In this document: piece by piece, positions 1-5,720 of the stretch
Layout: every line of letters starts with the position of its first letter
How positions within the stretch are numbered: the first letter of the stretch is position 1
NCBI GenBank assembly: GCA_947474875.1
Contig: CANJKY010000291.1
Location: 1-5,720, forward strand
DNA: 5,720 bases
Source of the DNA: Gemmataceae bacterium
GTDB lineage: Bacteria > Planctomycetota > Planctomycetia > Gemmatales > Gemmataceae
Direction of reading: 5' to 3'
Notes under the pieces: generated by a model
Databases searched by the model: none
The model's input: the letters and a program-made list of their open reading frames with translations, nothing else
Told to the model about the DNA's origin: nothing
Translations under genes and position numbers: made by a program

Positions 1-3000
1 GTAGCACCGCACCCACCACCCGGCGTGCAGTAGCAGGATGTGCCCGTTCACCTGGGCCAGCCGCTGGTTGGCCATGCTGGCGTTCGGGTGGGTCATGCCG
101 TACCCGTAGTTCTGGAACGGCCAGTTCTCGGTGTTCAGCGGCTTGAACTTGTCCTGACCGGTCACCCGGTCCACCACCTTGAGCGAGAGCAGGCCGTTCT
201 GGTCGTTCTCCAGGCTCACCCGGTGCCGCTTGTAGAACGGGAACAGGTCGCCGTTCGGCACCAGGTCGATGGACGCGGCCACCTGCCGGCCGCTGTTCAC
301 CGCCTCCGCCTTGGCGACGTACTTGCCGAGCGTCACCGGCCGTTCCGGTTCGAGCGCCGGCCAGTACTGCTTGTCCGTAATCAGTTCGCCGAGCAGGTCG
401 CCGCCGGTCTTGCCGCCGGCCACGTCCACGTTCGGGTACTTGTCGGCCAGCCGGGCGTACAGCCCGAGGGCGTCGTCCAGCAGCCCGCGGCTGGTGAGCA
501 GGCGGGCGAGGGCGGCGGTCGCCTTCGCCGCCGTCTTCCCGTCCTTGTCGTCTTCGGCCTGGCCGATCAGGTTGAGCAGCAGGGCCTGGGCCTCCCGCCG
601 GTCGTCGTCGTTGTTCGTATCCTTCAGCCGCTCGGCCAGCAGGAACTGGGCGTCCCGGCCGGAGGCGAAGTACGCGCCGAACACCTTGACGAAGTTCCGC
701 AGCCGGTCCAGGTCGTTGGCCGCCTTCACCTCCGCCCAGTCCTTGGCCACCCGGTCCTCCAGCGGCTTCCGCGCCGCCGGGTCCTTGGCGTTCCGCATCA
801 TGGCGTCGATTCGGCCGCTCGCCCACACGCTCGGCAGAGCGGCGGTGTTCGGGTCTTCCGGCACCGGCAGCAGCTTGCCCTGCTCGCCCAGCTCGGCGTA
901 CGCGCGGTAGTGGTCGAACGCCTCCACCAGCCGGCCCTGCGCCTCCCGGCCCTTGGCCACCAGGCTGTAGTACAGCCCGCGGCGGCGGGTCTGCTCCTCC
1001 CGCTGGCGGCCGAAGTCCGGCTCGGTGTCGTCCAGCTTGTACTCGCACAGCTGCTTGTACTCGGCCAGGAACGGCTCGCCCTGGTCGAACTTGTCCCGCA
1101 GCAGTTCGGTGTACGCGACGTACAGCTTCTGCTTGATCTTGTGCTCGACGTCCTCGGACGGCTTGTTCGCCTGGGCCGCCTTGAAGTCCTCGACCGCCTT
1201 CAGCAGGTCCCCCTTCTCCAGCGACAGCTCGCCGCGGGAGAACAGCCCGGCCGGGTCGTTCGGGTTCTTGTCCAGGGCGATCTGCACCTCCCGCCGCTTC
1301 ACCTCGTTCAGCGGGAACGCCACCACCTCGGTGGCCGACTGGGAGAACATCATGCCGTCGTGGAACACCAGGTTGCCCAGCGCTAGCCGCGGGTCCGGGG
1401 CCGGGCCGACCGGCAGCACGTCCTTCCGCCGGTACAGGGTCTTGCTCACCGCCTTGCCGGTGGTGGTGTCGACCCCCCACACGGCCGGCGTCTGGTCGTC
1501 CGCCTTGTCCGGGTCGCCGACCACCGGCAGGTAGAACTTGCCGTCCTTGCCGACCACCCCGTGGCCGACCGGCAGGGCCACCTTCAGTTCCTCTTTCCAA
1601 GCCGGGGTGGGCTTCTCCCGCTGTGCCTTGTCGTCCTTGTCGCCGACCAGCTTGACCGCCCGCACGGTGCTCTTGCCGACGATCAGCACCTTGTCCTGCG
1701 CCACCCCGCCGACGTACAGGTCGTCCGGCTTGCGGGCCTCCTGCCACAGCAACTTGCCGGTGCGGAGGTCCAGGCACTGGACGGTGCCGCTGTCGTACGC
1801 GGACACCACCACCCGCCCGCCGACGATGAGCGGGGTGGACGACCGCCACTGGTTGGCGTTCTGGCCGTTCGCCCGCACCGGGTAGCCGCCGCGGCGCATC
1901 CCGCCGCCCATCTCGCTCCCCTTGTCCAGGGTGGCGTAGGTGTGCGCCCACAGAAGGCTGCGGGCGTTCAGGTCCACCGCCACCACCGCCCCGGAGTTGG
2001 TCGGGCAGATCATCACCCCGTCGGCGGCGGCCAGGAACGCCCCCTGGATGCGGCGGAGCGGGTCCTGGCGGACGGGCGAGTTGGCCCGCCCGAGCGCCTG
2101 CACCCACACCAACTCCGGCTGCGGCTGCGGGCCGACCCGCACCCCCGGCCGCGGCTTCTCGCCCGACTTCAGGGCGGGGGCCGCCTCGCTCAGTTTGGCC
2201 GGGTCCAGGCAGGCGAGCAGCAGGTGCCCGTCCCGCTCCATCAGCGCGTACAGCTTGCCGTTCACCGTCACCGGCGGGCCGAGGAAGTACGCCCCCTCGG
2301 CCAGCAGGGCGGAACTGGTGATCTTGTCCACCTCGTCCGGGCGGGTGCCGGGGGCCGGGCGGCCGAGCGTCCACGCCAGCGACCCGGTCTCCAGGTCCAC
2401 CGCCACCAGCCGGTTGTACTCCTTCTTCCCCACCCCCTTCGGCCCGGTGTCGCCCTGCGGCTGCGCCCAGCCCATGTCGTAGTTCACCTGCTGCATGGCC
2501 GGCGGAACGTTGAAGTCGTCCACGAAGTACACCCGCTTGCCGTCGTGCGACAGCGACCCGGCCAGGGGGTTTTCGAACAGCACGCTGCCGTGGTTCACCC
2601 CCGCCCAGTACTCCGACCACGACTTCAGGTTGGCCGCGTCCGACTGGGCGGACTCGCCGTCGTCCGAGCCGCCCGCCCGGATGGCCGCCGCCCCGTACTT
2701 GCCCAACTGGTGCCACGCCAGGTTGCCCTCCTGCCGCCGCACCCCGCTGGCGTCGGTGAACGACCGGGTGTAGAACGCGTACACCCCGTCGTACCCGCGG
2801 AACACGATCACGTTCGGCGCGGTGACCGGGAACGCGCCCGGGATGAGCGGCAACGACTGGCGGTTCTGCTTGCTGTCCCGGTACGTCCGGGCCACCGCCG
2901 CTTTGACGAAGTCGGCCGCCTCCTTCTGCCCGTCGTCCTCCAGCCGGTACAGCACCGGCAGGTTGAAGATGGTGCCCAGGAACGGCGCCCCGGCCTCGGC

Positions 3001-3861
3001 CGTCGCCGCCCGCGTCGGGTTCCCGCCCTTCATCGCCACGAACTGGTCGCCCACCTGCCCGAACAGCATCTCCACCGGCTTGTCCAGTTCCGCCTTCAGC
3101 ATGTCCAGCGAGTACCCCTTACGGCCGATCTGCACCCCCTCCCGCGGGAAGTTCTTCTCCAAGAGCGCCCACACTGCCGCCACGGCGTCGGTCATCTTCC
3201 CGTCCCCCGCCCGGCGGATGGCGACCGCCGCCTTGAACAGCGTCTTCGGGTCGAGAATCTTGTCCGCGTCCGGGCGGGCGAGCAGCCGCTGGTACCCGTA
3301 GGCGGCCTCGGGGAAGTACCCGGTCTCCAGGTTCACCGCCGCCAGCAGCAGGGTGGCGTCCGCCCCGGCCTTGGTGTGGAAGTACCGCTGCGACACTTCG
3401 GCCAGCTTCGCCTTGTCGTACCCGTTCTCCTTCGCCTCCTTCAGCAGCCCGTCGGCCACCGGCCCGTAGGTGATCTGGTAGAACTCCAGCCCCTCCTTCG
3501 GCAGCTTGCCGATCATCCGGCTGATCTCATCTTTCACGCTCACCCGCCGCTTGTCGCCTTCCTGGAACTGGTAGAAGTAGTCCGACTTGTTATCCAGCAG
3601 CTTCTGGGCGAGTTCGGTCACCTCCCGCCACTTCGGGTTCTTCTGTTGCAGGTACTCCTGCACCGCCTCGAACTGGCGGTTCACGTCCCGGTTCTCCGGG
3701 AACGACAGCTTCTCGATCACCGCCTCGGCCGGCTTACCCGGCGACGCGGAGGTAGCCGCCGCCGGCTGGGCTTTCGCCAGCCGGGAGACGCTGAGCACCA
3801 TCCCGCCGAGGGTACACACGACGACGGCGAACAGGGCCAGGCGGAGGAACTGGGTGCGCAT
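1..3861 (-). CDS. Large exported TPR / PQQ-like beta-propeller repeat protein, 3' end outside the window
   Basis: This frame is open for 1287 codons from the ATG at 3861 to the left edge with no stop, so the C-terminus is missing. Residues 1-31 look like a Sec signal peptide: basic start (MRTQFLR), hydrophobic core 8-25, and an AKA site before Q32. Residues 45-340 are mainly helical, with a TPR-like stretch at 167-196. A PQQ-type beta-propeller covers about 345-850, with blade motifs VAVDLETGSLAW (486-497), VVAVDLNARSLLW (626-638), VQCLDLRTGKLLW (694-706) and a degenerate VWGVDTTTGK (794-803). TPR-like helices follow at 866-898, 964-991 and 1112-1144. Beta-type sequence resumes near 1190, ending in HILLLHAGWWVRCY. 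Such proteins are common in planctomycetes and are often labelled BamB-like from the propeller alone; the multi-domain layout argues against true BamB. Role inferred: periplasmic or envelope binding scaffold; no catalytic residues recognised. An upstream in-frame ATG at 4029 would bury the signal peptide behind 56 non-hydrophobic residues, so 3861 is preferred. No clear Shine-Dalgarno precedes it. Confidence 0.9.
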   Translation of the reverse strand, partial: MRTQFLRLALFAVVVCTLGGMVLSVSRLAKAQPAAATSASPGKPAEAVIEKLSFPENRDVNRQFEAVQEYLQQKNPKWREVTELAQKLLDNKSDYFYQFQEGDKRRVSVKDEISRMIGKLPKEGLEFYQITYGPVADGLLKEAKENGYDKAKLAEVSQRYFHTKAGADATLLLAAVNLETGYFPEAAYGYQRLLARPDADKILDPKTLFKAAVAIRRAGDGKMTDAVAAVWALLEKNFPREGVQIGRKGYSLDMLKAELDKPVEMLFGQVGDQFVAMKGGNPTRAATAEAGAPFLGTIFNLPVLYRLEDDGQKEAADFVKAAVARTYRDSKQNRQSLPLIPGAFPVTAPNVIVFRGYDGVYAFYTRSFTDASGVRRQEGNLAWHQLGKYGAAAIRAGGSDDGESAQSDAANLKSWSEYWAGVNHGSVLFENPLAGSLSHDGKRVYFVDDFNVPPAMQQVNYDMGWAQPQGDTGPKGVGKKEYNRLVAVDLETGSLAWTLGRPAPGTRPDEVDKITSSALLAEGAYFLGPPVTVNGKLYALMERDGHLLLACLDPAKLSEAAPALKSGEKPRPGVRVGPQPQPELVWVQALGRANSPVRQDPLRRIQGAFLAAADGVMICPTNSGAVVAVDLNARSLLWAHTYATLDKGSEMGGGMRRGGYPVRANGQNANQWRSSTPLIVGGRVVVSAYDSGTVQCLDLRTGKLLWQEARKPDDLYVGGVAQDKVLIVGKSTVRAVKLVGDKDDKAQREKPTPAWKEELKVALPVGHGVVGKDGKFYLPVVGDPDKADDQTPAVWGVDTTTGKAVSKTLYRRKDVLPVGPAPDPRLALGNLVFHDGMMFSQSATEVVAFPLNEVKRREVQIALDKNPNDPAGLFSRGELSLEKGDLLKAVEDFKAAQANKPSEDVEHKIKQKLYVAYTELLRDKFDQGEPFLAEYKQLCEYKLDDTEPDFGRQREEQTRRRGLYYSLVAKGREAQGRLVEAFDHYRAYAELGEQGKLLPVPEDPNTAALPSVWASGRIDAMMRNAKDPAARKPLEDRVAKDWAEVKAANDLDRLRNFVKVFGAYFASGRDAQFLLAERLKDTNNDDDRREAQALLLNLIGQAEDDKDGKTAAKATAALARLLTSRGLLDDALGLYARLADKYPNVDVAGGKTGGDLLGELITDKQYWPALEPERPVTLGKYVAKAEAVNSGRQVAASIDLVPNGDLFPFYKRHRVSLENDQNGLLSLKVVDRVTGQDKFKPLNTENWPFQNYGYGMTHPNASMANQRLAQVNGHILLLHAGWWVRCY

Positions 3862-3908
3862 GAGGGTCTCGTCCGTGTCCGGAGCGCCGCGGCTTCGCTG
3901 GTAGGTAA

Positions 3909-3933
3909 AGATTGTGCCCCTCGCCCAGATTGT
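3909..3933. repeat. Direct repeat of AGATTGT, 18-bp period
   Basis: The 7-mer AGATTGT occurs at 3909-3915 and again at 3927-3933 in the same orientation. The second copy overlaps the left arm of the inverted repeat at 3930-3945, and the first overlaps the candidate -10 element. Two 7-bp copies could be chance, but their placement within the divergent promoter region makes a protein-binding role possible. Confidence 0.35.
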
Positions 3934-3939
3934 CCACAA
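3911..3939 (-). promoter_or_regulatory. Weak sigma70-like promoter candidate for the propeller gene
   Basis: Read on the minus strand, TTGTGG (3934-3939) and CACAAT (3911-3916) are separated by exactly 17 bases. They match the -35 consensus at 3 of 6 positions and the -10 consensus at 4 of 6. The -10 lies about 50 bases upstream of the ATG at 3861, a sensible leader length, and sits in the AT-richest part of the intergenic region. The match is weak, and planctomycete promoters are poorly defined, so this is only a candidate. Confidence 0.25.
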
Positions 3940-3945
3940 GGACAA
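3930..3945. repeat. Perfect 6-bp-arm inverted repeat, possible operator
   Basis: TTGTCC-ACAA-GGACAA is a perfect inverted repeat with a 4-base centre. It overlaps the candidate -35 element of the minus-strand gene, a common position for a repressor or activator site. It sits in an AT-richer pocket of otherwise very GC-rich DNA, so composition alone explains it less easily than a GC palindrome. No regulator gene is present in the window. Confidence 0.4.
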
Positions 3946-4039
3946 ACCGCGGCGGGCGGAAAACTCCCCCGCCGCCGCTCGGCACAACCCGACCCCCACG
4001 CCCCGCGGCAATGCGGGTGGCTCTGCCATTATGACGGTC

Positions 4040-4060
4040 GGGGCAACCCGGGGCTAACCC
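4040..4060. repeat. Imperfect tandem repeat GGGGCAACCC / GGGGCTAACCC
   Basis: Two adjacent units, 4040-4049 and 4050-4060, differ by a single inserted T. They lie about 85-105 bases upstream of the protease start codon, where a promoter or activator site for that gene would be expected. In GC-rich DNA such short repeats arise easily, so no function is claimed. Confidence 0.35.
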
Positions 4061-4093
4061 ATCTGTGTAACGACCCGGCATGTATTCCCGTGG

Positions 4094-4112
4094 CACCGGC
4101 CGCCGGCCGGTG
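4094..4112 (+). repeat. Perfect 8-bp-stem hairpin in the presumed leader of the protease gene
   Basis: CACCGGCC (4094-4101) and GGCCGGTG (4105-4112) are exact reverse complements around a 3-base loop GCC; two further flanking G-T pairs could extend the stem in RNA. It ends 33 bases before the ATG at 4146. It is not followed by a T-run, so it does not look like an intrinsic terminator. It could be a leader hairpin affecting translation or mRNA stability, or a protein-binding palindrome. High GC content raises the chance of coincidence. Confidence 0.45.
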
Positions 4113-4145
4113 TTCAAACGCCGCGGCCTGTGGTACAACGGCGGG

Positions 4146-5687
4146 ATGCGACACCTCCTCCCCATCGCCGCGATCCTCGTCCTCCTGCCGGTCGCCCGCG
4201 CCGCCGACCCGCCGTCCCTGAAGGCGGTCGAAGAGCAGATGCAGAAGGTGATCGACGACGTCACCCCGGCGGTGGTGGCGGTGGTGGTGTCCCACGCCGA
4301 GTACCCGCCCGAACCGGGGGTGAAACGGGGACCGGGACGGCTCGGCGGGTACGAGCCCCAGAACCAGCCGGACAATCGCAGGTTCGGCCCGCGGTGGCCC
4401 GGCCGCCCGCAACCGCCGCTCGACCGCCTCGACCTCTCCCGCCCGGAGAACACCGCCGACCACCTGTTCGGGTCCGGGGTGGTGCTCGACCCGCAGGCCG
4501 GGCTGGTGCTGGTGCCGTACCACCTGACCGACGGGGCGACGAAGGTGTACGTCCGCGCGAGCACCGGGGAGGGCAGCTACGCCGACATCTTCGCCGCCGA
4601 CAGTAAGAGCGACCTGGCCGTCATCAAGCTGCTGTCCCCGCCGGCCGGGCTGAAGGCGGTGCGGTTCGCCGACGTGCGGCTGGCCGACACCCCGGACGGC
4701 AAGAAGGCGACGGTGCGGCGGGGGTCGTGGGTGATCGCCGTCGGCCACCCGCTGGCGGCCGGGGCCGGGGACGGCAGCCCGAGCGCGTCGTGGGGGATCG
4801 TGAGCAACACCAACCGGGCGAGCGCCCCGCCGCCGGTGCAGCCGGAGCCGACCGCGCAGAAGCCGCTGCACGCCTACGGCGGGCTGATCCAGGTGGACGC
4901 CCGCGTCACCCTCGGGTCGAGCGGCACCGGGGTGTTCGACCCCGACGGCCGGCTGGTCGGGCTGGGGTCGGCGGTGGCCGCGGTGTACGGGTCGGAGGCG
5001 AGCGGCGGGTACGCCGTGCCGCTGGACCGCAACTACCGCAAGATCATCGACTCCCTGAAGGCCGGACGGGAAGTGGAGTACGGGTTCCTGGGCATCGAGC
5101 CGGCGTCCCACCCGGACGGGATCGGGGTGATTGCCAAATCCATCACCCCCACCTGCGCGGCGGCGGCGGCCGGCCTGTACCCCGAGGACGTGATCACCGC
5201 CATCGACGGGCACCCGCTGCGGAAGGACGGCGACCTGTTGCTTCGTGTCGGGGCCGCACTGGCCGGCACGGAGGTGACGCTCGAATTCCGGCGGGACGGC
5301 GGCCAACCGCGGACGGCCAAGGCGGTGCTGGCCAAGAACAACAACCCGCTGCCGTTCCTGGCCACCGTGCCCCCGCCGAGCGTCCACGGGCTGACGGTCG
5401 AGTACCAGAGCACCAAGTTCGGCGGGGCCGGCGGGCGGATGGCGCGAACCCCGCCGAACCCACCGCCGGGGGTGGTGATCCGCGAGCTAGAGCGGGGGTC
5501 GGCGGCGGACAAGAAGTTCCAGGATCTCGGCCCGTCCCGCGGGTGGTGGGTGATCACGCATGTGGACGGCAAGCCGGTGACGACGCCGGCCGAGTTCCAC
5601 GCGGCGGTGAAGGGCAAGGCGAGCGTCAAGTTGCTGCTGGCCGACTCGGACGACCCCGCGAATCGGCAGACCATCACGCTGCCGTAA
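4146..5687 (+). CDS. Exported HtrA-like (S1C) trypsin-type serine protease with two PDZ domains
   Basis: The gene encodes 513 residues. Residues 1-19 form a signal peptide (MRHLLPIAAILVLLPVARA, then ADPP), which selects the ATG at 4146. An in-frame ATG at 4080 would add 22 basic residues ahead of it and is not preferred. The protease domain spans about 24-305. The probable triad is H126 in LVPYHLTDGA, D156 in SKSDLAVIKL and S259 in GSSGTG, aligned to the HtrA motifs TNxHV, DLAV and GNSGG. Residues 52-105 are a Pro/Arg/Gly-rich insertion where DegP has its long LA loop. PDZ1 covers about 311-397 (GLYPEDVITAIDG) and PDZ2 about 411-513 (WWVITHVDGKPVTTPAEF). HtrA enzymes cleave or hold misfolded exported proteins; this one probably works in the periplasm. 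Odd points are Thr261 after the Ser-Gly pair, where HtrA usually has Gly, and Pro124 near the histidine. No Shine-Dalgarno is spaced correctly before the start. An inactive, PDZ-only role is possible but less likely because all three triad residues are present. Confidence 0.9.
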   Translation: MRHLLPIAAILVLLPVARAADPPSLKAVEEQMQKVIDDVTPAVVAVVVSHAEYPPEPGVKRGPGRLGGYEPQNQPDNRRFGPRWPGRPQPPLDRLDLSRPENTADHLFGSGVVLDPQAGLVLVPYHLTDGATKVYVRASTGEGSYADIFAADSKSDLAVIKLLSPPAGLKAVRFADVRLADTPDGKKATVRRGSWVIAVGHPLAAGAGDGSPSASWGIVSNTNRASAPPPVQPEPTAQKPLHAYGGLIQVDARVTLGSSGTGVFDPDGRLVGLGSAVAAVYGSEASGGYAVPLDRNYRKIIDSLKAGREVEYGFLGIEPASHPDGIGVIAKSITPTCAAAAAGLYPEDVITAIDGHPLRKDGDLLLRVGAALAGTEVTLEFRRDGGQPRTAKAVLAKNNNPLPFLATVPPPSVHGLTVEYQSTKFGGAGGRMARTPPNPPPGVVIRELERGSAADKKFQDLGPSRGWWVITHVDGKPVTTPAEFHAAVKGKASVKLLLADSDDPANRQTITLP

Positions 5688-5705
5688 ATATCTTCGCCGC
5701 GACTG

Positions 5706-5712
5706 AAAGGAG
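5706..5712 (+). promoter_or_regulatory. Shine-Dalgarno sequence, probably for a gene starting at the right edge
   Basis: AAAGGAG is a strong match to the anti-Shine-Dalgarno complement. It lies 19 bases after the protease stop codon, and the window ends with an A seven bases beyond it, the usual distance to a start codon. If the next bases are TG, a co-directional gene starts at 5720, close enough to be in an operon with the protease. No terminator-like hairpin occurs between 5688 and 5720. Confidence 0.4.
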
Positions 5713-5720
5713 CGGAGCCA

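Larger units (their letters stand above)
3862..4145. promoter_or_regulatory. Divergent intergenic region between the propeller gene and the protease gene
   Basis: These 284 bases separate two genes transcribed away from each other, so promoters for both are expected here. The half nearest the minus-strand gene contains an AT-richer pocket (about 3903-3946) with short repeats and a weak promoter-like pair. The half nearest the plus-strand gene contains a GGGGC-type tandem repeat and a strong GC hairpin. I found no convincing -35/-10 pair for the plus-strand gene; the best -10-like strings, GCTAAC at 4053-4058 and TGTAAC at 4066-4071, lack a good -35 partner. No small gene with a credible protein is visible here. 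Confidence 0.6.

Noticed and set aside
40..1386. 448-codon open frame on the plus strand near the left edge
   Set aside because: Same composition as other antisense shadows (repeated HL, VQ, LRR strings), no domain, and it lies entirely within the minus-strand gene.
1..3861. Lipoprotein signal in the propeller protein (Cys16)
   Set aside because: The cysteine lies in the middle of the hydrophobic core in a VVVC context without a small residue before it, and an AKA signal-peptidase I site follows at 29-31, so a lipobox is not supported.
3951..3973. GC hairpin GGCGGG / CCCGCC between the two genes
   Set aside because: Only six pairs with an 11-base loop in simple G/C-rich sequence; no T-run and no clear role, so likely chance.
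4002..4017. CCCGC / GCGGG inverted repeat
   Set aside because: Five-bp arms in very GC-rich DNA are expected by chance.
3862..4029. Possible upstream start (ATG at 4029) extending the propeller protein by 56 residues
   Set aside because: The added residues are not signal-like and would bury the clear signal peptide that starts at 3861; the extension would also consume the likely promoter region.
4031..4058. Promoter for the protease gene (ATGACG and GCTAAC, 16 bp apart)
   Set aside because: The -10 matches consensus at only 3 of 6 positions and the spacing is short; too weak to list as a feature.
1561..4221. 886-codon open frame on the plus strand opposite the propeller gene
   Set aside because: Its product is dominated by Arg, His, Leu, Val and Pro with no recognisable domain, which is what the antisense of a GC-rich gene gives. 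The minus-strand frame encodes a signal peptide, propeller blades and TPR-like helices, so it is the real gene.
4029..5387. 452-codon open frame on the minus strand opposite the protease gene
   Set aside because: Arg/His/Gly-rich low-complexity product with no domain; the plus strand carries an intact signal peptide, a protease triad and two PDZ domains.

Overview
The window is strongly GC-rich DNA with G or C at almost every third codon position. It fits a planctomycete, most likely a Gemmata-like member of the Gemmataceae. That placement is an inference from two things: the base composition, and two protein types I recall as typical of planctomycete genomes. These are a very large secreted TPR/PQQ-type propeller protein and an HtrA-like protease with a 'PYHL' histidine motif and two PDZ domains. 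No marker gene in the window fixes the taxon.

Layout: positions 1-3861 are one long minus-strand gene that runs off the left edge without a stop codon. It has 1287 codons visible and encodes an exported protein with a helical N-terminal region, a PQQ-like beta-propeller, a TPR-like helical region and what looks like the start of a second beta-rich domain. Positions 3862-4145 are a 284-bp divergent intergenic region. It holds an AT-richer pocket with a direct repeat, an inverted repeat and a weak promoter candidate for the minus-strand gene. On the other side it holds a small tandem repeat and a perfect 19-bp hairpin in the presumed leader of the plus-strand gene. Positions 4146-5687 are a complete plus-strand gene for an exported trypsin-like (S1C/HtrA-type) protease with two C-terminal PDZ domains. 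The last 33 bases contain a good Shine-Dalgarno sequence placed as if another plus-strand gene begins at the right edge.

Both genes encode exported proteins and are divergently arranged, so they may share regulation. A plausible but unproven reading is that they act together in the cell envelope: the propeller/TPR protein as a binding scaffold and the protease as a quality-control or processing enzyme. No RNA gene, mobile element, CRISPR array or attachment site was seen. The very long open frames opposite both genes are judged to be composition shadows. I do not see strong evidence for a wholly new system. The main points of interest are the multi-domain propeller protein, the unusual protease active-site loops and the structured divergent regulatory region.
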